DNA of 64,000 bases from Tolypeutes matacus (taxonomy: Eukaryota > Chordata > Mammalia > Cingulata > Chlamyphoridae): assembly GCA_026826555.1 (NCBI GenBank), contig JAKSZT010053764.1, forward strand, positions 34,968,357 through 35,032,356, given 5' to 3'. The stretch's first letter is position 1; each line of letters opens with the position of its first letter. A program made the translations under genes and the position numbers. This document shows, in pieces, positions 21,990-34,395 of the stretch. A model generated the notes under the pieces. That model was not told the DNA's origin. It searched no databases and was given only the letters and a program-made list of their open reading frames with translations.

Positions 21990-22209
21990 TAAATAAACAA
22001 GTGAAATATACTGAGAATAATAAGCACTTATAAAAGAGTACGGGATGTGTCAATGTGAAAGTCTATGTGAAGTATGACTGCTTCTTTTATGGAATTGGTT
22101 CACTCATTTCAAGTTCACATTTTTACATATTACATATATACTATAATACATATTAAATTGTATACATATTATATAAACTAGAGAACTTTTTGACATTTAA
22201 TATCAGTTG
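21990..22209 (-). repeat. Right arm of the ~220-bp inverted repeat
   Basis: Reverse complement of 19098-19320. It starts at the A-rich end of the retroposon copy and ends at 'ATTTAATATCAGTT'. Similarity does not clearly extend past either boundary. Confidence 0.9.
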
Positions 22210-22369
22210 AAAGATCTTGACTATATTAGGGTTGTTTCCAATAGAAGCATTCAAAATAAATTATATTCATTTGTAAGACCCAAAATTTGCAAACTCATGA
22301 TATAAAAGAGACCAAGGAATAGAACATTTTGGTAGATCATGATTCTGGTTATGATAATTATACCCTCTG

Positions 22370-22500
22370 TAATATAAGGAAAGGCAATTCCTCTAAACCC
22401 CAATTTCTATCATATAAAAGATAAATAAACCTGCTTCCTTGCTTACCTCACAGGATTATTTTGAAGACCCAAAGAAATGACAAATTGTTTGGAGCAGACT
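22370..22500 (+). mobile_element. MIR SINE fragment
   Basis: Plus-strand MIR middle: 'CCTCTAAACCCCAATTTCTA', 'TTGCTTACCTCACAGGATTA', 'TTTTGAAGACCCAAAGAAAT'. Old and short. Confidence 0.55.
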
Positions 22501-23869
22501 ACATAATTTTGAGGAGACACAGAAATCAGTTTTACCTCCATATTGTGTAGAGCTTAAGTCTCTATTAAAACAACTAAAAAGTAATTAACAACTATTTATT
22601 GGGCACAAATTCCCTGAGCACACACTTGTTAAAAGGCAGAAAACCAGAGTCCCCTTGAGTGTTCAGCAGTGGAGAGAGGAAGTAGAAATTAAATTTGAAA
22701 AATGAGGCAAACGAATTTCATTGCAGTAAACACAATTATTTAATATCCATATTCACCTGTAAATGCTTATCTAACACTTTATTAGACTTCATATGGGCCT
22801 CCTAATTAAATAATGATGTTATTATGTGTCTTTTCTAAGGTTCCCCAGAAAAGAGAATATGAGACATAGTGGGAATTTCTAATGTGTGATGGTGGACTGC
22901 AGAAGTGGGGACAAAGAGAGCAAAGTAGGAATAGAGGGGGAGTCAACAAAAAGATGTTTTATGAGACAGATGCCAAAAAATCCAACTGACCGCTTGACTT
23001 CGTAGAGCCTTCCTCTAAGAAGACATAGAAGTTCCATCTTGAGACAAGTCTTTGGGTACACAGAAAAAGGGAAAAGGAAAATAATTTATTATTAACTCTT
23101 ACCAATCAAAATTTTTGCTATTCAGGGAACTAATTGTTGCTTACTTTCAGAGTCCTCCAGTATCCCATGCCTCTGGGTCAACAGGGAAGCCCAACAGCAG
23201 AGGTGAGATAAGGTCAGATTGTATGTGTGTGAAGTTAATCAGAGCCCACAGCAGCAGCTGGAACTGCAGACAGGTGAAGCCGAGAAGCTCAGAAACGGGG
23301 CATAAAAAGATGGCTGATACAGCACAGAGTATTATTACTCTCCAGTTTCATTCTCACAAATAGCTCACTAACCCCACCCTGCTGACATTCTCTGCTTGCC
23401 AGTATGTTCCAAAATGAATACTATGATAAAAATTTCAGGCTGCTTGAAGTCTCCCTTTTCCATGCCATGTTTCAATCAAATTAAGCACTCTTTAGAACCA
23501 GGTATCACAAAAGGAAACAGTCTTATTTATTGGCAATGGGTAAAAGAGAAGACTCTGTGACACCTCTTATGCCATTATCCCAGTAATAATTTCCAACCCA
23601 AAGTATCGAGGTAGAAAATTCTCATGATCTTGATGTTTTCTTCATTCATAAGATACTAATTAATTAGCACTCTTAGACCAAGAGTTGGACACTGCTGTGT
23701 GCCTGTAAGTCACCTTGCGTATACTTTCAAAGAAAGTCAAGAGGGAGGGATATGGAAACAACAGTCAGCAGCTCCAAGCTCTGACTGTGGCTCAGCCTCC
23801 TTAGAAATAAGTGCCCTTTCTTAATATATCTATATATATAGAGAGAGAGAGCATTAAATTCCTATATTA
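22501..23869. other. No recognisable feature
   Basis: Unassigned DNA with a small TA/GA microsatellite at 23826-23852. Open frames at 22879-23061 and 23115-23363 show no motif. Part of 22830-23300 could be an old LTR, but I cannot support it. Confidence 0.4.
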
Positions 23870-23879
23870 GAAAATAAGA

Positions 23880-25860
23880 CTAGTTTCAAATCAATAATCT
23901 AAGCTTCCTCATTAAGAAAGTAGAAAAATTAAAGCGAAAAAAACCTAAAGCAAGTAGAAAAAATAAAATGATAAAAATAAGAATAGATAGTAATGAAATT
24001 AAAGCAACAAAAACAAACAAACAAACAAAAAAACAATAGGGAACATCAGTGAAAAATAAAAGTTGATTTTCTGACATTAAAAGGATAGGTTAGACTAGAA
24101 CAATTTTAGGTTTGGTACCACAAACGACCAAAGTGCCTCCAAAATGAAGTAGATAATATTAATAATCCCTAGAACTATTAAATAAATTGAATTAGTACTT
24201 AAATCCTCCAAAACAAAATCCCCAGATCCAGCTGATTTCACTAGAGTATTAATTCTATAACACATTTAAAGAAGAAATAAATGCCAGTTGTATGCAGTGT
24301 CCTGCAGAAAACATAAGAGGAGAGAACACTTCTCAAATAATTATATGAGGTCAGCATTTGCCCTGATACCAAAACTAAACAATAAAAGTATGGAAGAAAG
24401 AAAGAGAAAAAAAGGAAAGAAGCAGAACAGAATGGAATGGAAAGGAAAGAAGAAAAGGTGGCAAAGGGAGGAAGGGAGGAAGGGAGGGAGGAAGGGAAAG
24501 ACGGAGGGAGGGAAGCTAAAGACCAACATGCCTCATGAACATAGATACAAAGACCATCAATAAAATAGCACAAATCAAATCCAACAATATATAAAAAGAA
24601 GAGTACACCATGACCAAGTGTAGTTCATCCTAGAAATGCAAAATTGATTTAATACTAAAAACAAACAAAAAAATACAGTATAAAGTAATACAGTATAAAG
24701 AAGTAAAGTATAGGATTATTATCATCTGAGGCAGAAACTGCATTTAACAAAAATATCCATTCATGATAAAAACTCTCAGCAAACTAGGAATAGAAGGGAA
24801 TTTGCTCAACCTGATAAAGGGCATATCCAAAAACCCTACAGACAACATGATATTTAATAGTGAAAAACATTTTCCTAAGATTGGAGACAGGGCAAGGACA
24901 CCCATTCTCGCCTCATCTATTCAACATTGCAATGAAAGTCCCAGCTAACAAAATAAGGCAAGAAAAATAAATGAGAAATACACATTGGAATGAAAAAATA
25001 AAACTGTCCCTATTTGTAGACAACATAAATTGTTTATGTAGAATATCCCAACTCTAGAACTAATAACTGAGTAGCAAGGTCACAGGATACAAAGAATGCA
25101 AGGTCCACACACATAAATCAACTGTATTTCTATATACTAGCAAGGAACATTTGAAAACTGAATTAAATGTTATGTATTTAAATATATATATTATTTATAC
25201 ATGTAATATGTTATATGTATACATATATGTATATATAAGTAGCTCTAAAAACATATATATAGGTATAAATCTAACAAAATGTAGTTCATGTTAAAACTAT
25301 AAAACAGTGATAAAATGAATCAAAGACCAAAACATTTGGAGAGACACTGTGTTCATGGCTTGGAAGACTTAACATAGTAGAAATATTAATGCTCCCTAAA
25401 CATACATATTGATGTAATGCAATTCTAATCAAAATTCGAGGTGGACTGTTTTTTGTAGTTATAGATAAACTGATTCTAAAATGTATATTCAATTGTAAAG
25501 AAACTAGAATAGCCATAACAATTTGGAAAATGAAGAAAATTGGAGAACTAACATTTCCTAATTTTCAGACTTATTATAAAGTATCAATGATTAAAACATT
25601 GTGATATTAGTGAAGGGGTAGACAAATCAACAGAATAGACTAGAATGTCTAGAAATAGATCCACAAATATTGCCAATTAATTTTTGAGAAAAGTGCAAAG
25701 GCAATTCAATGGAGAAAGGACAACCTTTACAACAAATATTGAAGAAGCATCAATATGCAATAAAATGCACGTGAAAACATGGATGAACCTTGAGGTTATC
25801 ATGTTGCATATAACAAGACAGACACAAAAGGACAAATATTGTATGATCTCACTAATATGA
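23880..25860 (+). pseudogene. Broken L1 ORF2 (reverse transcriptase) relic
   Basis: A 61-codon frame at 24763-24948 encodes the fingers/palm block 'IKTLSKLGIEGNLLNLIKGI'. The catalytic box follows near 25015 as F-V-D-N, where the family has F-A-D-D, so the second catalytic Asp is lost. Stops appear every few dozen codons. Around 25750 the sequence skips a large part of the C-terminal region before resuming at 'AAACATGGATGAACCTTGAG'. Confidence 0.75.
24395..24515 (+). repeat. GGAA/GGGA polypurine tract
   Basis: About 120 bp of almost pure purine, with GGAAG and GGGAGGAAG units toward the end. It interrupts the ORF2 relic. The overlapping frames on both strands (24241-24573) are artefacts of it. 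Confidence 0.9.
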
Positions 25861-26225
25861 AATAAATAATAATAAGCAAGGTCATGGAGTTAATAGCCTG
25901 AAAATTGGCCACCAAAAGATAGAATGAGGATAGAGAATGGGAAGCTGAAGCTTCATTTGTACAGAATTGGTAATAAGATTGATAGTAAATGCTAGGAGTT
26001 GGATAGAAATGATGATAGCACATTAGCGTGAACATCACTAGCAGCGCTAACATCAGGAAAGATTGTGGCTGAAAGCGAAAGTTTTGGGTTGTGTATGTCA
26101 TTGGAAGAAAATCTGAAGGATGAAACATGAGACTGTATAGCCTAGTAAACCCTGTTGTGGACAATTAGTCTGATTAATAGTACAAATATAAGAATATTCT
26201 TCAATGAAGCAGAACAATTGTACTT

Positions 26226-26411
26226 TTTTTTTTTTTTTAAGATTTTTTATTTATTTATTCATTTATCCCCCCCTTGCTGCTTGTGCTCACTGGGTCAGCT
26301 AACCACGTCATGCGGGCAGGCTTGCCTTCACCAGGAGGCCCCGGGAACCGAACCCGAGGCCTCCCATATGGTAAACGGGAGCCCTACTGATTGAGCCACA
26401 GCCGCTTCCCT
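26226..26411 (-). mobile_element. Xenarthran tRNA-derived SINE (DAS-like), full length
   Basis: On the minus strand it starts 'AGGGAAGCGGCTGTGGCTCA' (tRNA-like head with an A box), has the B-box block 'CCTCGGGTTCGGTTCCCGGG', a body 'AAGGCAAGCCTGCCCGCATG' and a tail of (AAAT)n then poly(A). Its target-site duplication ACAATTGTACTT is perfect, at 26214-26225 and 26412-26423. It sits in an L1 3' UTR and is cleaner than its host, so it is younger. Confidence 0.9.
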
Positions 26412-26590
26412 ACAATTGTACTTTAATATTGCAAGATGTTAATAACAGGGTGGTATCTGAGCTAAAATGCACCCAAAACAAACTATGAACTGTAGCGAAT
26501 ATATAAATATGTATTAATATTTTTTCATCAATTATGAGAAAAGAATTATCATAAATGACAGAAACTAGACACAAATAACTGCATATTGTT

Positions 26591-26848
26591 AGACTCCATT
26601 TATATAAAATGTAAATATAAATAAATTACAGAGATGGAATTAGATTATGGATATGTATATCAGAGGATGGAGAGAGGGATTGAAAGGTAACTGCTAAGAG
26701 GTGGGGGTTCATTTTGGAGTAATGAAAATGTTCTAATATTAATTGTGGTAATTAATGTACAACTGTGATTTTACCAAAACACATTAAATATACACTTTGG
26801 ATGGGTTGTATATGAATATATCTCAATAAAATTGCGAAAAAATATATG
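26591..26848 (+). mobile_element. L1M-type 3' end
   Basis: 'TAGACTCCATTTATATAAAA', 'GGTTCATTTTGGAGTAATGA', 'AAAATGTTCTAATATTAATT' and the terminal 'GTATATGAATATATCTCAAT' follow the order of ancient mammalian L1 3' UTRs. Plus strand, non-coding. Confidence 0.65.
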
Positions 26849-28023
26849 CAGCAAAATGGATCTCAACCAAAACCTCACGCCTTTCACAAAAATTAATTAA
26901 AAATAGATCATGGATCTAAAGTAAAATGTTAAACTATAAAACTTTTAGAAGAAAACACAGGAGAAAACCATTTTCTGAGAATGTGAAAATAGTTCTTAGA
27001 TATAGCACTAAAGCATGATTCATGAAAGAAAAAAATTCAAAATAAAAAAAATTTTTCTCCGTATAAGATACTGATAAGAAAATGTAAAGAGAAGCAGAGA
27101 AGATACAGAGTGAGAGAAAACGGTTGTAAATCATATATCAAACAAAAGGCTTGAACCCAGAATTTATAAAGAACTTCAAAATTCAACAGAAAGGAAACAA
27201 ACTACCCTGTTCAAAATGGGCAGAATAGCTGAAGAGACACTTCACCAAAGAAGATATAAACATGTCAAAAAAGCACATGTGAAGAGGTTCAACATTTTAG
27301 CCATTAGAAAAATTCAAATTAAAACCTCAGTGTGATATCACTGTGTCCAAATTAGACTGGTTAAAATAACAATTATTAACAATACCAAGTACTAATAAAG
27401 AAGCAGAGCAACTTCAACTCATATCCAATGTAATGATTGTAATACAAAAGGGGAATGCCGCTCCTGTGAAGTTCAAATACACTTATAATATGATCCAGCA
27501 AGCCCACTTCCTTGGTATTTACCCTAGAGAAATTAAAACTCACTTTCACACAAAAGCTGTTACAAGGATGTGTATAACAGCATTATTCATAATTGCCAAA
27601 AACTGTAAATAACCCAAATTCTCATCAATGAGTGAATGGATAAACAAACTGTGGTACCTCCATACAATGGAATACTGCTTACTGCTCAACAAGTAACAGA
27701 TGCAGCACAACTTGGATGGGTCTCAAAGTCATTAGGCTGAATGAAAGAAGTGAATCTCAAAAGGCTACATAATTTATGATTCCATTTATAAGACATATTC
27801 AAAAAGACAAAACTATAGTGATGAAGAACTTATCACTAGTTGTCAGGGATCAGGGGAGAGCTGTTACTATAAAAGGGCAGCAAAAAGAGGTTTTAGAGGT
27901 GATGGAACTGTTCTGTGTCGTGATTATGGCTAATGGTAAAACAAATTTATACATGTGTTAAAATTCATAGAACCAGACACCAAAATGTCAATTTTACTCT
28001 ATGTTAATGAAAAAAAAAAAAAA
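26849..28023 (+). mobile_element. L1M-type ORF2 C-terminus and 3' UTR
   Basis: It opens in distal ORF2 ('GGATCTCAACCAAAACCTCA'), continues through 'TTTATAAAGAACTTCAAAAT', the 'CATCAATGAGTGAATGGATA' block and 'CCATACAATGGAATACTGC', and ends in the 3' UTR with 'TAGAGGTGATGGAACTGTTC' and an A15 tail at 28009-28023. Many stops; an older subfamily than L1-A to L1-D. Confidence 0.8.
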
Positions 28024-29379
28024 TACATTTAGAGAAATAAATTAACTGAACCCTGAAGAGGACAAAGCCCCCAATAGAATCCAGTATCAGCTTTTCTTTT
28101 CCCCTCCCAAGCAACTTTAGATAACTTTTAAAAAGTATTTTAAGAAATGACTTCTAAACTGTATTTCTCCCCCCAAATCATCTATTAATGATGCTTTCTA
28201 GGCAGATAAATTTTTAGAACATAAGAAAATAATTCAAGCATCAAGCTCTTCTATATTCCAAACTTATTTTTCCCAGTTTATGCTTACAAAAAAGTTTGTA
28301 AGCATAAATTACATTTGAAAGGCATACTTAAAAAGTGAACTAACCTTTTAGAAAACTAATTACTACAGAAGTGTCTGTTTTCTCCTGTCACAAATGAAAT
28401 GCTTGTGAAAGATGCTATAGACCCCCACAGAATTTGGCCGGACTCAGTCAAAATCACACGGCCTCCTTCTAAGAGCAAATTAAAATACTACTCTGGCACA
28501 TTGTTTTTAAAAAATCACTTCCTCTCTGCTTACAATTGCTATTTGTTAATAGCCAATGTGATATCCAATCTAAGTTCATGATGCATGACACATATGAGAT
28601 GAAATGATTTTTGCATACAACAAAGGCAGCATTTTTCAAACCTATGACCTGGAAGCAGGAGACTTTAAATTCCATTAATGATTTCTTGAGACAGTAGCCT
28701 CCCCAGTGTGAAGTCCAGGAAAAGGTGTGTATCTGTTGTTAATATATTATCATAATGTTCCAACCATCTGCCTAAATAAAAACCAAGATCAAGAAGTACT
28801 AAAATAAGTGACCTTTCAGAGGGAAAGATAAATTAGGATCTAAAACTCCTGAGCCCTTGTCCAAAATTCAATCACTAGCTTAGTAAAATCTCTTCTGCTA
28901 TTGTTATATTTTGGCTTTCTTATTACAACTCAGTCCTCTAGACTGAGGACTGAGCTTCGAAAAGCTACTGTCATAAGTGGGAAAACAAGAGCTGTCTTCC
29001 TAAGTAATGTTTGTCAGTTTATTGGGTTCAGTAAGCCATGTGACAGCTAACATCCTGCAATTTGCTATTGTGCTTGTGTGACCCCATATGGGCAAAGAGT
29101 GCTTCATTCAGTCAAACAGCACATCTGATAAGACTTTTGCAGTTGTTGACATTAGACTCACCTTTCATAGATAAATGGAGATAAAAGTTTGTACAGAATG
29201 GTCTAAGCTACATTTTAGGAGTGTATTCTTGCATTCCTGAAATCCTAGAACAGGTTGATTTTGTATTGTTTTCAAATCCCTTGATTAACATTCTGTTCTT
29301 AGAATGCATTGCACTTCCTAGAGTACACTGTTTTGGTTTAAAAAAAAAAAAAAAGACATTGAATGATCAAAAACAAGAA
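28024..29379. other. No recognisable feature
   Basis: AT-rich DNA. It holds a short hairpin-like palindrome near 28932-28952 ('CAGTCCTCTAGACTGAGGAC') and an A15 run at 29341. No gene or repeat family recognised. Confidence 0.45.
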
Positions 29380-29640
29380 AAATTTAAAATGTGGAAAATA
29401 TATAAATATGGTAAACCTACAAAGATAAGTAGGAGACTAATTAAAATAAAGTGAGAAGTGGTTACTTGGATAGGAGAGAGATGAGATTGGATGGCACAAG
29501 TGGGAAGCTGCTGGTAATGTTTTCTTTCTTAAGCTGAGTCATAGGGCATATTATTACTTAAAGTACACATGCACATTATATAAGCTTTCGTATAAGTGAT
29601 ATATTTCATAATGTAACATTTTTTAAGAAGTTTTTTAAAA
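29380..29640 (+). mobile_element. Ancient L1 3'-end relic
   Basis: 'GAGAAGTGGTTACTTGGATA', 'GGGAAGCTGCTGGTAATGTT' and 'TTCTTTCTTAAGCTGAGTC' resemble an L1M 3' UTR in order, but divergence is high. Confidence 0.5.
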
Positions 29641-29689
29641 GAAGGGGTAAAAAAGACATCCAGACAGGGACAAGAAATTTATTATATTA

Positions 29690-29850
29690 AGTATGCAGCT
29701 TCTGCCAAACCTTTTTGAGATGTTTTCTCATTTAGTACTCACAACAAACCTGCGATTTTGAGATAACTGAGTTTGACTGAGGTTGCACAACTTGCTCAAG
29801 AGCATATACTTAGCAAAGGCAAAACTGCTTAAAGTCAGCTATGTCAAAGC
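29690..29850 (-). mobile_element. MIR SINE fragment
   Basis: Reverse MIR: 'TTTCTCATTTAGTACTCACA', 'GTTTGACTGAGGTTGCACAA', 'CTTGCTCAAGAGCATATACT'. Confidence 0.6.
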
Positions 29851-31164
29851 ACATGTGGCTTCCAGTAGAGCAGCCAACTTTTCTGTCAACTCATGTCTGC
29901 TTTACAATATCCACCCATACAATGTTAAAACTGGTACAGTAGAAAGCCAATTCTCTTCCTAGGTTTAATAATCCAACTTATTTGCATTATGTATGATCCG
30001 AAATATTCTAGTGGTGGAGTTGCTGCTAATAGTCTCTTGATCTGAATTCCATTTGCCACATAGCTTTTGCAGTTTAGCTTGGATGTAAACCACAATCTGT
30101 GCCCATACACTTAAATCAAAGTCCAATCCGTTTCCTCCTTCTGGGCTTGATCATGAAGAAAAAGAACCCCAGTTATCTTCCAACTGTGCTGTGGTATTTT
30201 TCTGACTTAGACCTCAGGACATAATCTTGCATTTCACATGATTCTAAGTGCACCCATGATTGGCTTATACATCTGATGGTCATCTCTGACAAAACTTTAA
30301 GCCTTCATCTTCCAGTTTCACCAGCCATATCAAAATGAGATGTAGGAGGAAGAGAGGGCAAGCCAGAAGCCAACTCTAGATTGGGACAAAGGAAGAGGTC
30401 AAATGCTAAGGCTTCCTCAGAATCAATAGTATAGGAGGATATGGGATGATGGAAGCTTCTATTTCCTTATCTCTGGTCAAAAATTCTTACTCTTTCTGAA
30501 CTGGGATGCTTTCCATGCCCCTATATGACACAGTAGACTCTGAACTCTCATATGTCTTTTGGGGACCATTTAATTACAGCTCAGTTTCTAGTCTTGGCCT
30601 ATCTATGTTTTCCACGTTTTACAGTGCAAAAGAGACTAACAAGTGGTAAAATATGAAATTTGCATCTAGTCTGTACCTGAAATTGTGCCAAGTACTAGAG
30701 ACAATTAACACCTGGCCCTTTTCCTCTTGGTGTTTGCATTAAAATGTAGAACTACACAGAAAAACTGATATAATATAAAGAGAAGAATATAAGCAGATGT
30801 TCATAAAGAATGGTGCCAAAACACACAAGAATGATTTATGCTTACTTAGGGCAATCAAAAAAATACCTTGCTCCAACACAGAACAGCCAACCAAGTCAGA
30901 TAGAGAAGTAAGTGAAGAACATTCCAACCAAAATTCCTGATTCCACAAATGTTTCCAGTTATTTGGCTGCACATATTTTTTTCAGTAGATTCATTACAGA
31001 ATAGTATAATCAATATTCGTGCCCAAATCATTAATGGCCCTCTAAACCATGTAAAAGTATCATCAGTACAAAAATCCTCTTCTTGAAGAAAATTGGCAGC
31101 GCTGCAATTCTAGAGCTTTTACTCACAGTACCGCCTGTTTTTGTCCTGGAAGTTTATTACACAT
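29851..31164. other. No recognisable feature
   Basis: Unassigned DNA. Frames at 29925-30110 and 30739-30972 have no motif and lack splice-site context that would make them exons. Confidence 0.45.
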
Positions 31165-31560
31165 ACATTGATTTAAGTGCTAATGGTATTTAGCGCTTAC
31201 TCAGTGCCAGGCACAGTTCTAAGCACTTTACTTGTACTGTATTTCATTAGTTCTAAGATGCTCATTTGAACTTCTGAAATTGGAATAAGCCTTGCACATG
31301 ATGGCGTATAGTAATTTAATTGGCAGCATTTTCTCCTAGTGGTACATAAAATTACACTGAGCCATTAAATCAATAGCATCTTTGTATTGATGAAATATAG
31401 TAGGAACTCATGCAATATTTACATCAATCCTATGTTGATTGTAAAATCCAATTTTATAAAGCATTTAAGAAACTTGCCAAGGTTCACATAGCAAATAGGT
31501 ATTGGAGTCAGTATTTCAACACTGGGAGAAGGGATCCCAAGCTTGTGCTCTCAGCCAATA
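31165..31560 (-). mobile_element. MIR SINE split by ~190 bp of unknown sequence
   Basis: The reverse MIR end 'GCGCTTACTCAGTGCCAGGC' with 'TTCTAAGCACTTTACTTGTA' (31192-31250) and the reverse MIR core 'AAGAAACTTGCCAAGGTTCA' with 'TTGGAGTCAGTATTTCAACA' (31467-31525) belong to one element. They are separated by 31262-31450, which I cannot identify and which may be an insertion. Confidence 0.6.
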
Positions 31561-32724
31561 TCCATCACTGACTGCAACCTTGACCTTTCACTCCTCTGGT
31601 AAGATCACACTTACTATAAAGAAATATAAAACCTCTTGTTTATGTTAAATTTATTATGCAAAATATTGCCTGTGCAATAATCACACAGAAAGAAAACAAC
31701 GGTTTATCATAAAATGATTCAGATGACTATGAAAGATATAGAAACTTCTGAGCATTAAATACAAAGTAATAACAAGACTCCAAAACTTTCTACATATAGA
31801 AGGAAATCTTGCATATGGTAAATTTCATATTGGATATTATGAAGGATCAAGCGTATAGTACGTGGCAGAGACATTGAAGACACTTACGCCAACCCTTGAA
31901 TATATGGTATACCTAGATATTATATAAGGTAGAATTTCCCCACTTTTGCATTAATGACATTTTGCAACAGATAGATCTTTGTTGTGGGGAATGTTCTGTT
32001 CATTGTAGGATGTTTAGCTGTCCTCTACCTATTAGATGCCAATAGTACTGGAAGACAATCAGCATATGCAAAATTAATGACAGGAACAAAGAATGGAAGA
32101 AAGGAAGGAATGAAACGTAAGAAGGAAGGAGTGAGGAAGGGGGGAAGGGAAGAACAAAGGGATTCTATTATATGAACTAATATTCTTTGGAAGATCATTT
32201 CAACTCTAAACTGAGAGACAAGCTAATACTCAATAATCTCTATACCTTGAACATAAGAAACTCAACCGTTAATGCAAAACCATATTTGGTAACTCTTGTG
32301 TGTTTTTTTTGAAAGCATTTAAGTAAAAACGTCAACCACAGGAGTGAAAAAAAATATCTGTTCTCTTAGGAGTGAATGGTTATAGTTCTAATATTACAGA
32401 TTTATTTAAAAGAATTAATAAACAGTGTTGTTGACAGACATATGCTCATTTCATTGAGACAAAACAATAATTGAATTGATAGGTAATGACCTTTTAAATC
32501 ATAAGAATAAAGCTCAAGCGGATTCTTGCATGAACACCAAGGCAGAATTTACTATTGTCATATTACTATTGATATGCTATCATACTGATATTAATAGACC
32601 TACAAGATGCTACATCAATAAGGTATTAACCAAGTTTTCATATTTTCTGTTCTTATGAAGAATTTTTTAGAAAATATAATAAAAAGGAATAGCTCTATAC
32701 TAAAAATATAAAATAAAACTATAC
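31561..32724. other. No recognisable feature apart from a purine tract
   Basis: A GGAAG-rich polypurine stretch covers 32085-32165 and accounts for the lysine/glycine/arginine-rich frame at 31984-32175. The rest is AT-rich and unassigned. Confidence 0.5.
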
Positions 32725-32795
32725 CAAATGCATTCATCCATTCAATAAATATTTACTGAAGAACAACCCAGGAATTCTGGTCCAAATCAAGCTCC
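32725..32795 (-). mobile_element. Possible L2 3'-terminus fragment
   Basis: 'CATTCATCCATTCAATAAAT' followed by 'ATTTACTGAAGAACAACCC' resembles the reversed L2 3' end. The copy is very short. Confidence 0.4.
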
Positions 32796-33039
32796 TTCTT
32801 GAAATATTTCCATAATAACAAAAACCCAAATCTACAAATAATTTCAGCTATATATAATTATACATTCCAGCCATCTATAGGACAGGCTTTCTGTGCATTA
32901 GTAAAATATATAGTTTAATATAAAAAATGCTTAAAAGGCTCCCCCTCTCAAGATATTCCATCAGATAAAGATAAATGTCTGCAGGTATGTTATTTTGGAG
33001 TTGTAAAACTGCTTTCACAAATAATTTCTACTCCTCCCC

Positions 33040-33160
33040 TTCTCTTTCTCTCAACCACTCCAGTGAGATTGAGTAGATATTATTACTCTTGTATCCATTT
33101 TAAAGATGGGGGAAAATGGAATTTTAAAGAGAGTAAATGACTTGCTTCTGATCCATCTGT
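33040..33160 (-). mobile_element. Possible MIR SINE fragment
   Basis: 'GAGTAGATATTATTACTCTT' and 'CATTTTAAAGATGGGGGAAA' resemble the reversed MIR core. Weak. Confidence 0.4.
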
Positions 33161-34029
33161 ACATCTAATTGGTGAGAAACAAACACAAGGAATTTTATTC
33201 CAAGTACTATTTCTGTTACATGATAATGTTTCATTCATTTGTTTCATATATACTCTTCTTCTTGCATTCACATTAACAGTGACAGATATTCCTAGAGTAG
33301 TGCTTACTGAATGGAATTGGGTTTCGGAATCACCTTTCTAAGTAAATGTGGGTGGAGCACTACAATCTACGTGGGCCCAGGCAATTCAGACTTAGGTAGT
33401 TCAAGGTCCATTCTTTCAGAGATATTGCTGTTAAGAAATAATACATTAATATTTTAATATTTTAAAATGAATGACTCTACTAGATTATATTCCCCAGGAA
33501 AAACAAAGTCTTCAGAATGCAGGTAAATAGGGAAAATTTAATAGACAGAATTGAAACAGGGATAATGTCTATAAAAAGTGGAAGCAGGTAGTAAGACAAA
33601 CTCCACTATCTATATTTGCCTTCAGGCATCCCTACCTATGGGTTATAGTTTTAAGTCTATATTTATACTCAGCCATACATTTTGAATTAGAAATTCCATT
33701 TTCCTCCAATTGCCTTTATGGCAATGCCAGGCATATTACCAAATTTCCATAGACTGGTTTTTCTAGCACTAACCCAATGTCAGCCTGATCTTAAGTGTAT
33801 ATCATAGTAAGCCTTGAAAACTTAAGTGTATCCTCTATTCTTTATCTCAGAAGCTCAGGCTACACTAGTTGGTCATCCTATAAATGTTTTAGTAATTTTT
33901 CTTCCAATGCAAGAGATGATTCAATAACAGAAGGCTGAAATCATAAGTTTACTTAGCCCATTCAGTGGAAAGGAAGAAAGGGAAAAAGTTGTTAAAAGAA
34001 GTCATTATCCAGAAAATACTAAAATGTTA
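33161..34029. other. No recognisable feature
   Basis: Unassigned DNA with no open frame of note and no repeat match I can support. Confidence 0.45.
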
Positions 34030-34162
34030 CATGTATAAAGTGCTTTGGAATGCTCCCAAGGTACTCCCACATATACCATTTAATCTGATTTAATCTACAT
34101 GTAAGCCAGGCAGCATGAGCCAGAGTCTCACTGAGCATAGGAAAAAGTCAAAAGTCAATAAT

Positions 34163-34286
34163 GGGAGCAGATGTGGCTCAAGTGGTTGAGCTCCCGCCTC
34201 CCACATGGGAGGTCCCAGGTTCAGTTCCTGGTGCCTCCTGAGGAACAAAAACAAACAATAAGCAAAACAAATGAAAAAACCAACTT
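34163..34286 (+). mobile_element. Xenarthran DAS-like SINE, first monomer of a dimer
   Basis: A tRNA-derived head 'GGGAGCAGATGTGGCTCAAG' (A-box region) and 'CCCAGGTTCAGTTCCTGGTG' (B-box region), then an A/C-rich linker 'AGGAACAAAAACAAACAATA'. It is linked directly to the second monomer. The 87-codon minus-strand frame over the pair is a SINE artefact. Confidence 0.9.
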
Positions 34287-34395
34287 GGGGAAGCCGATGT
34301 GGCTCAGTTGTTGAGCAAGCACCAGCTTCCCACATACAAGGTCTTGGGTTCAATCCCTGGCCCCTGGTGCCTAAAAAAAAAAAAAAAAAAAGGTA
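34287..34395 (+). mobile_element. Xenarthran DAS-like SINE, second monomer of a dimer
   Basis: Starts 'GGGGAAGCCGATGTGGCTCA', has the B-box block 'CTTGGGTTCAATCCCTGGCC' and ends in an A18 run, extended by a second A run to about 34425. A degenerate duplication (AGTCAATAAT at 34153, TGTTAATGAT at 34426) may flank the dimer. Confidence 0.9.

Larger units (their letters stand above)
23870..26590 (+). mobile_element. L1 (older, plus strand): ORF2 from the linker region plus 3' UTR
   Basis: It begins in ORF2 between the endonuclease and reverse transcriptase ('ATCTAAGCTTCCTCATTAAG', then lysine-rich codons). It passes through the reverse transcriptase and C-terminal end ('ACAGACACAAAAGGACAAAT' at 25822) into an L1 3' UTR. 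The 3' UTR has 'GGTGGTATCTGAGCTAAAAT' at 26450 and 'AACTATGAACTGTAGCGAAT', similar to the 3' UTRs of the other L1s here. Interruptions: an (AAAC)n run (24003-24035), a purine tract (24395-24515), an AT expansion (25160-25260), an ORF2 deletion near 25750 and a SINE at 26226-26411. Confidence 0.75.

Noticed and set aside
19098..22209. DNA transposon with long terminal inverted repeats
   Set aside because: No transposase-like frame, no TA or 8-bp duplication and no known TIR motif. Kept only as an inverted repeat.
24241..24573. Overlapping 110- and 91-codon proteins on opposite strands
   Set aside because: Both arise from the polypurine tract at 24395-24515.
34090..34353. 87-codon minus-strand protein
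   Set aside because: It is antisense to the tRNA-derived SINE dimer, a standard artefact of this SINE.
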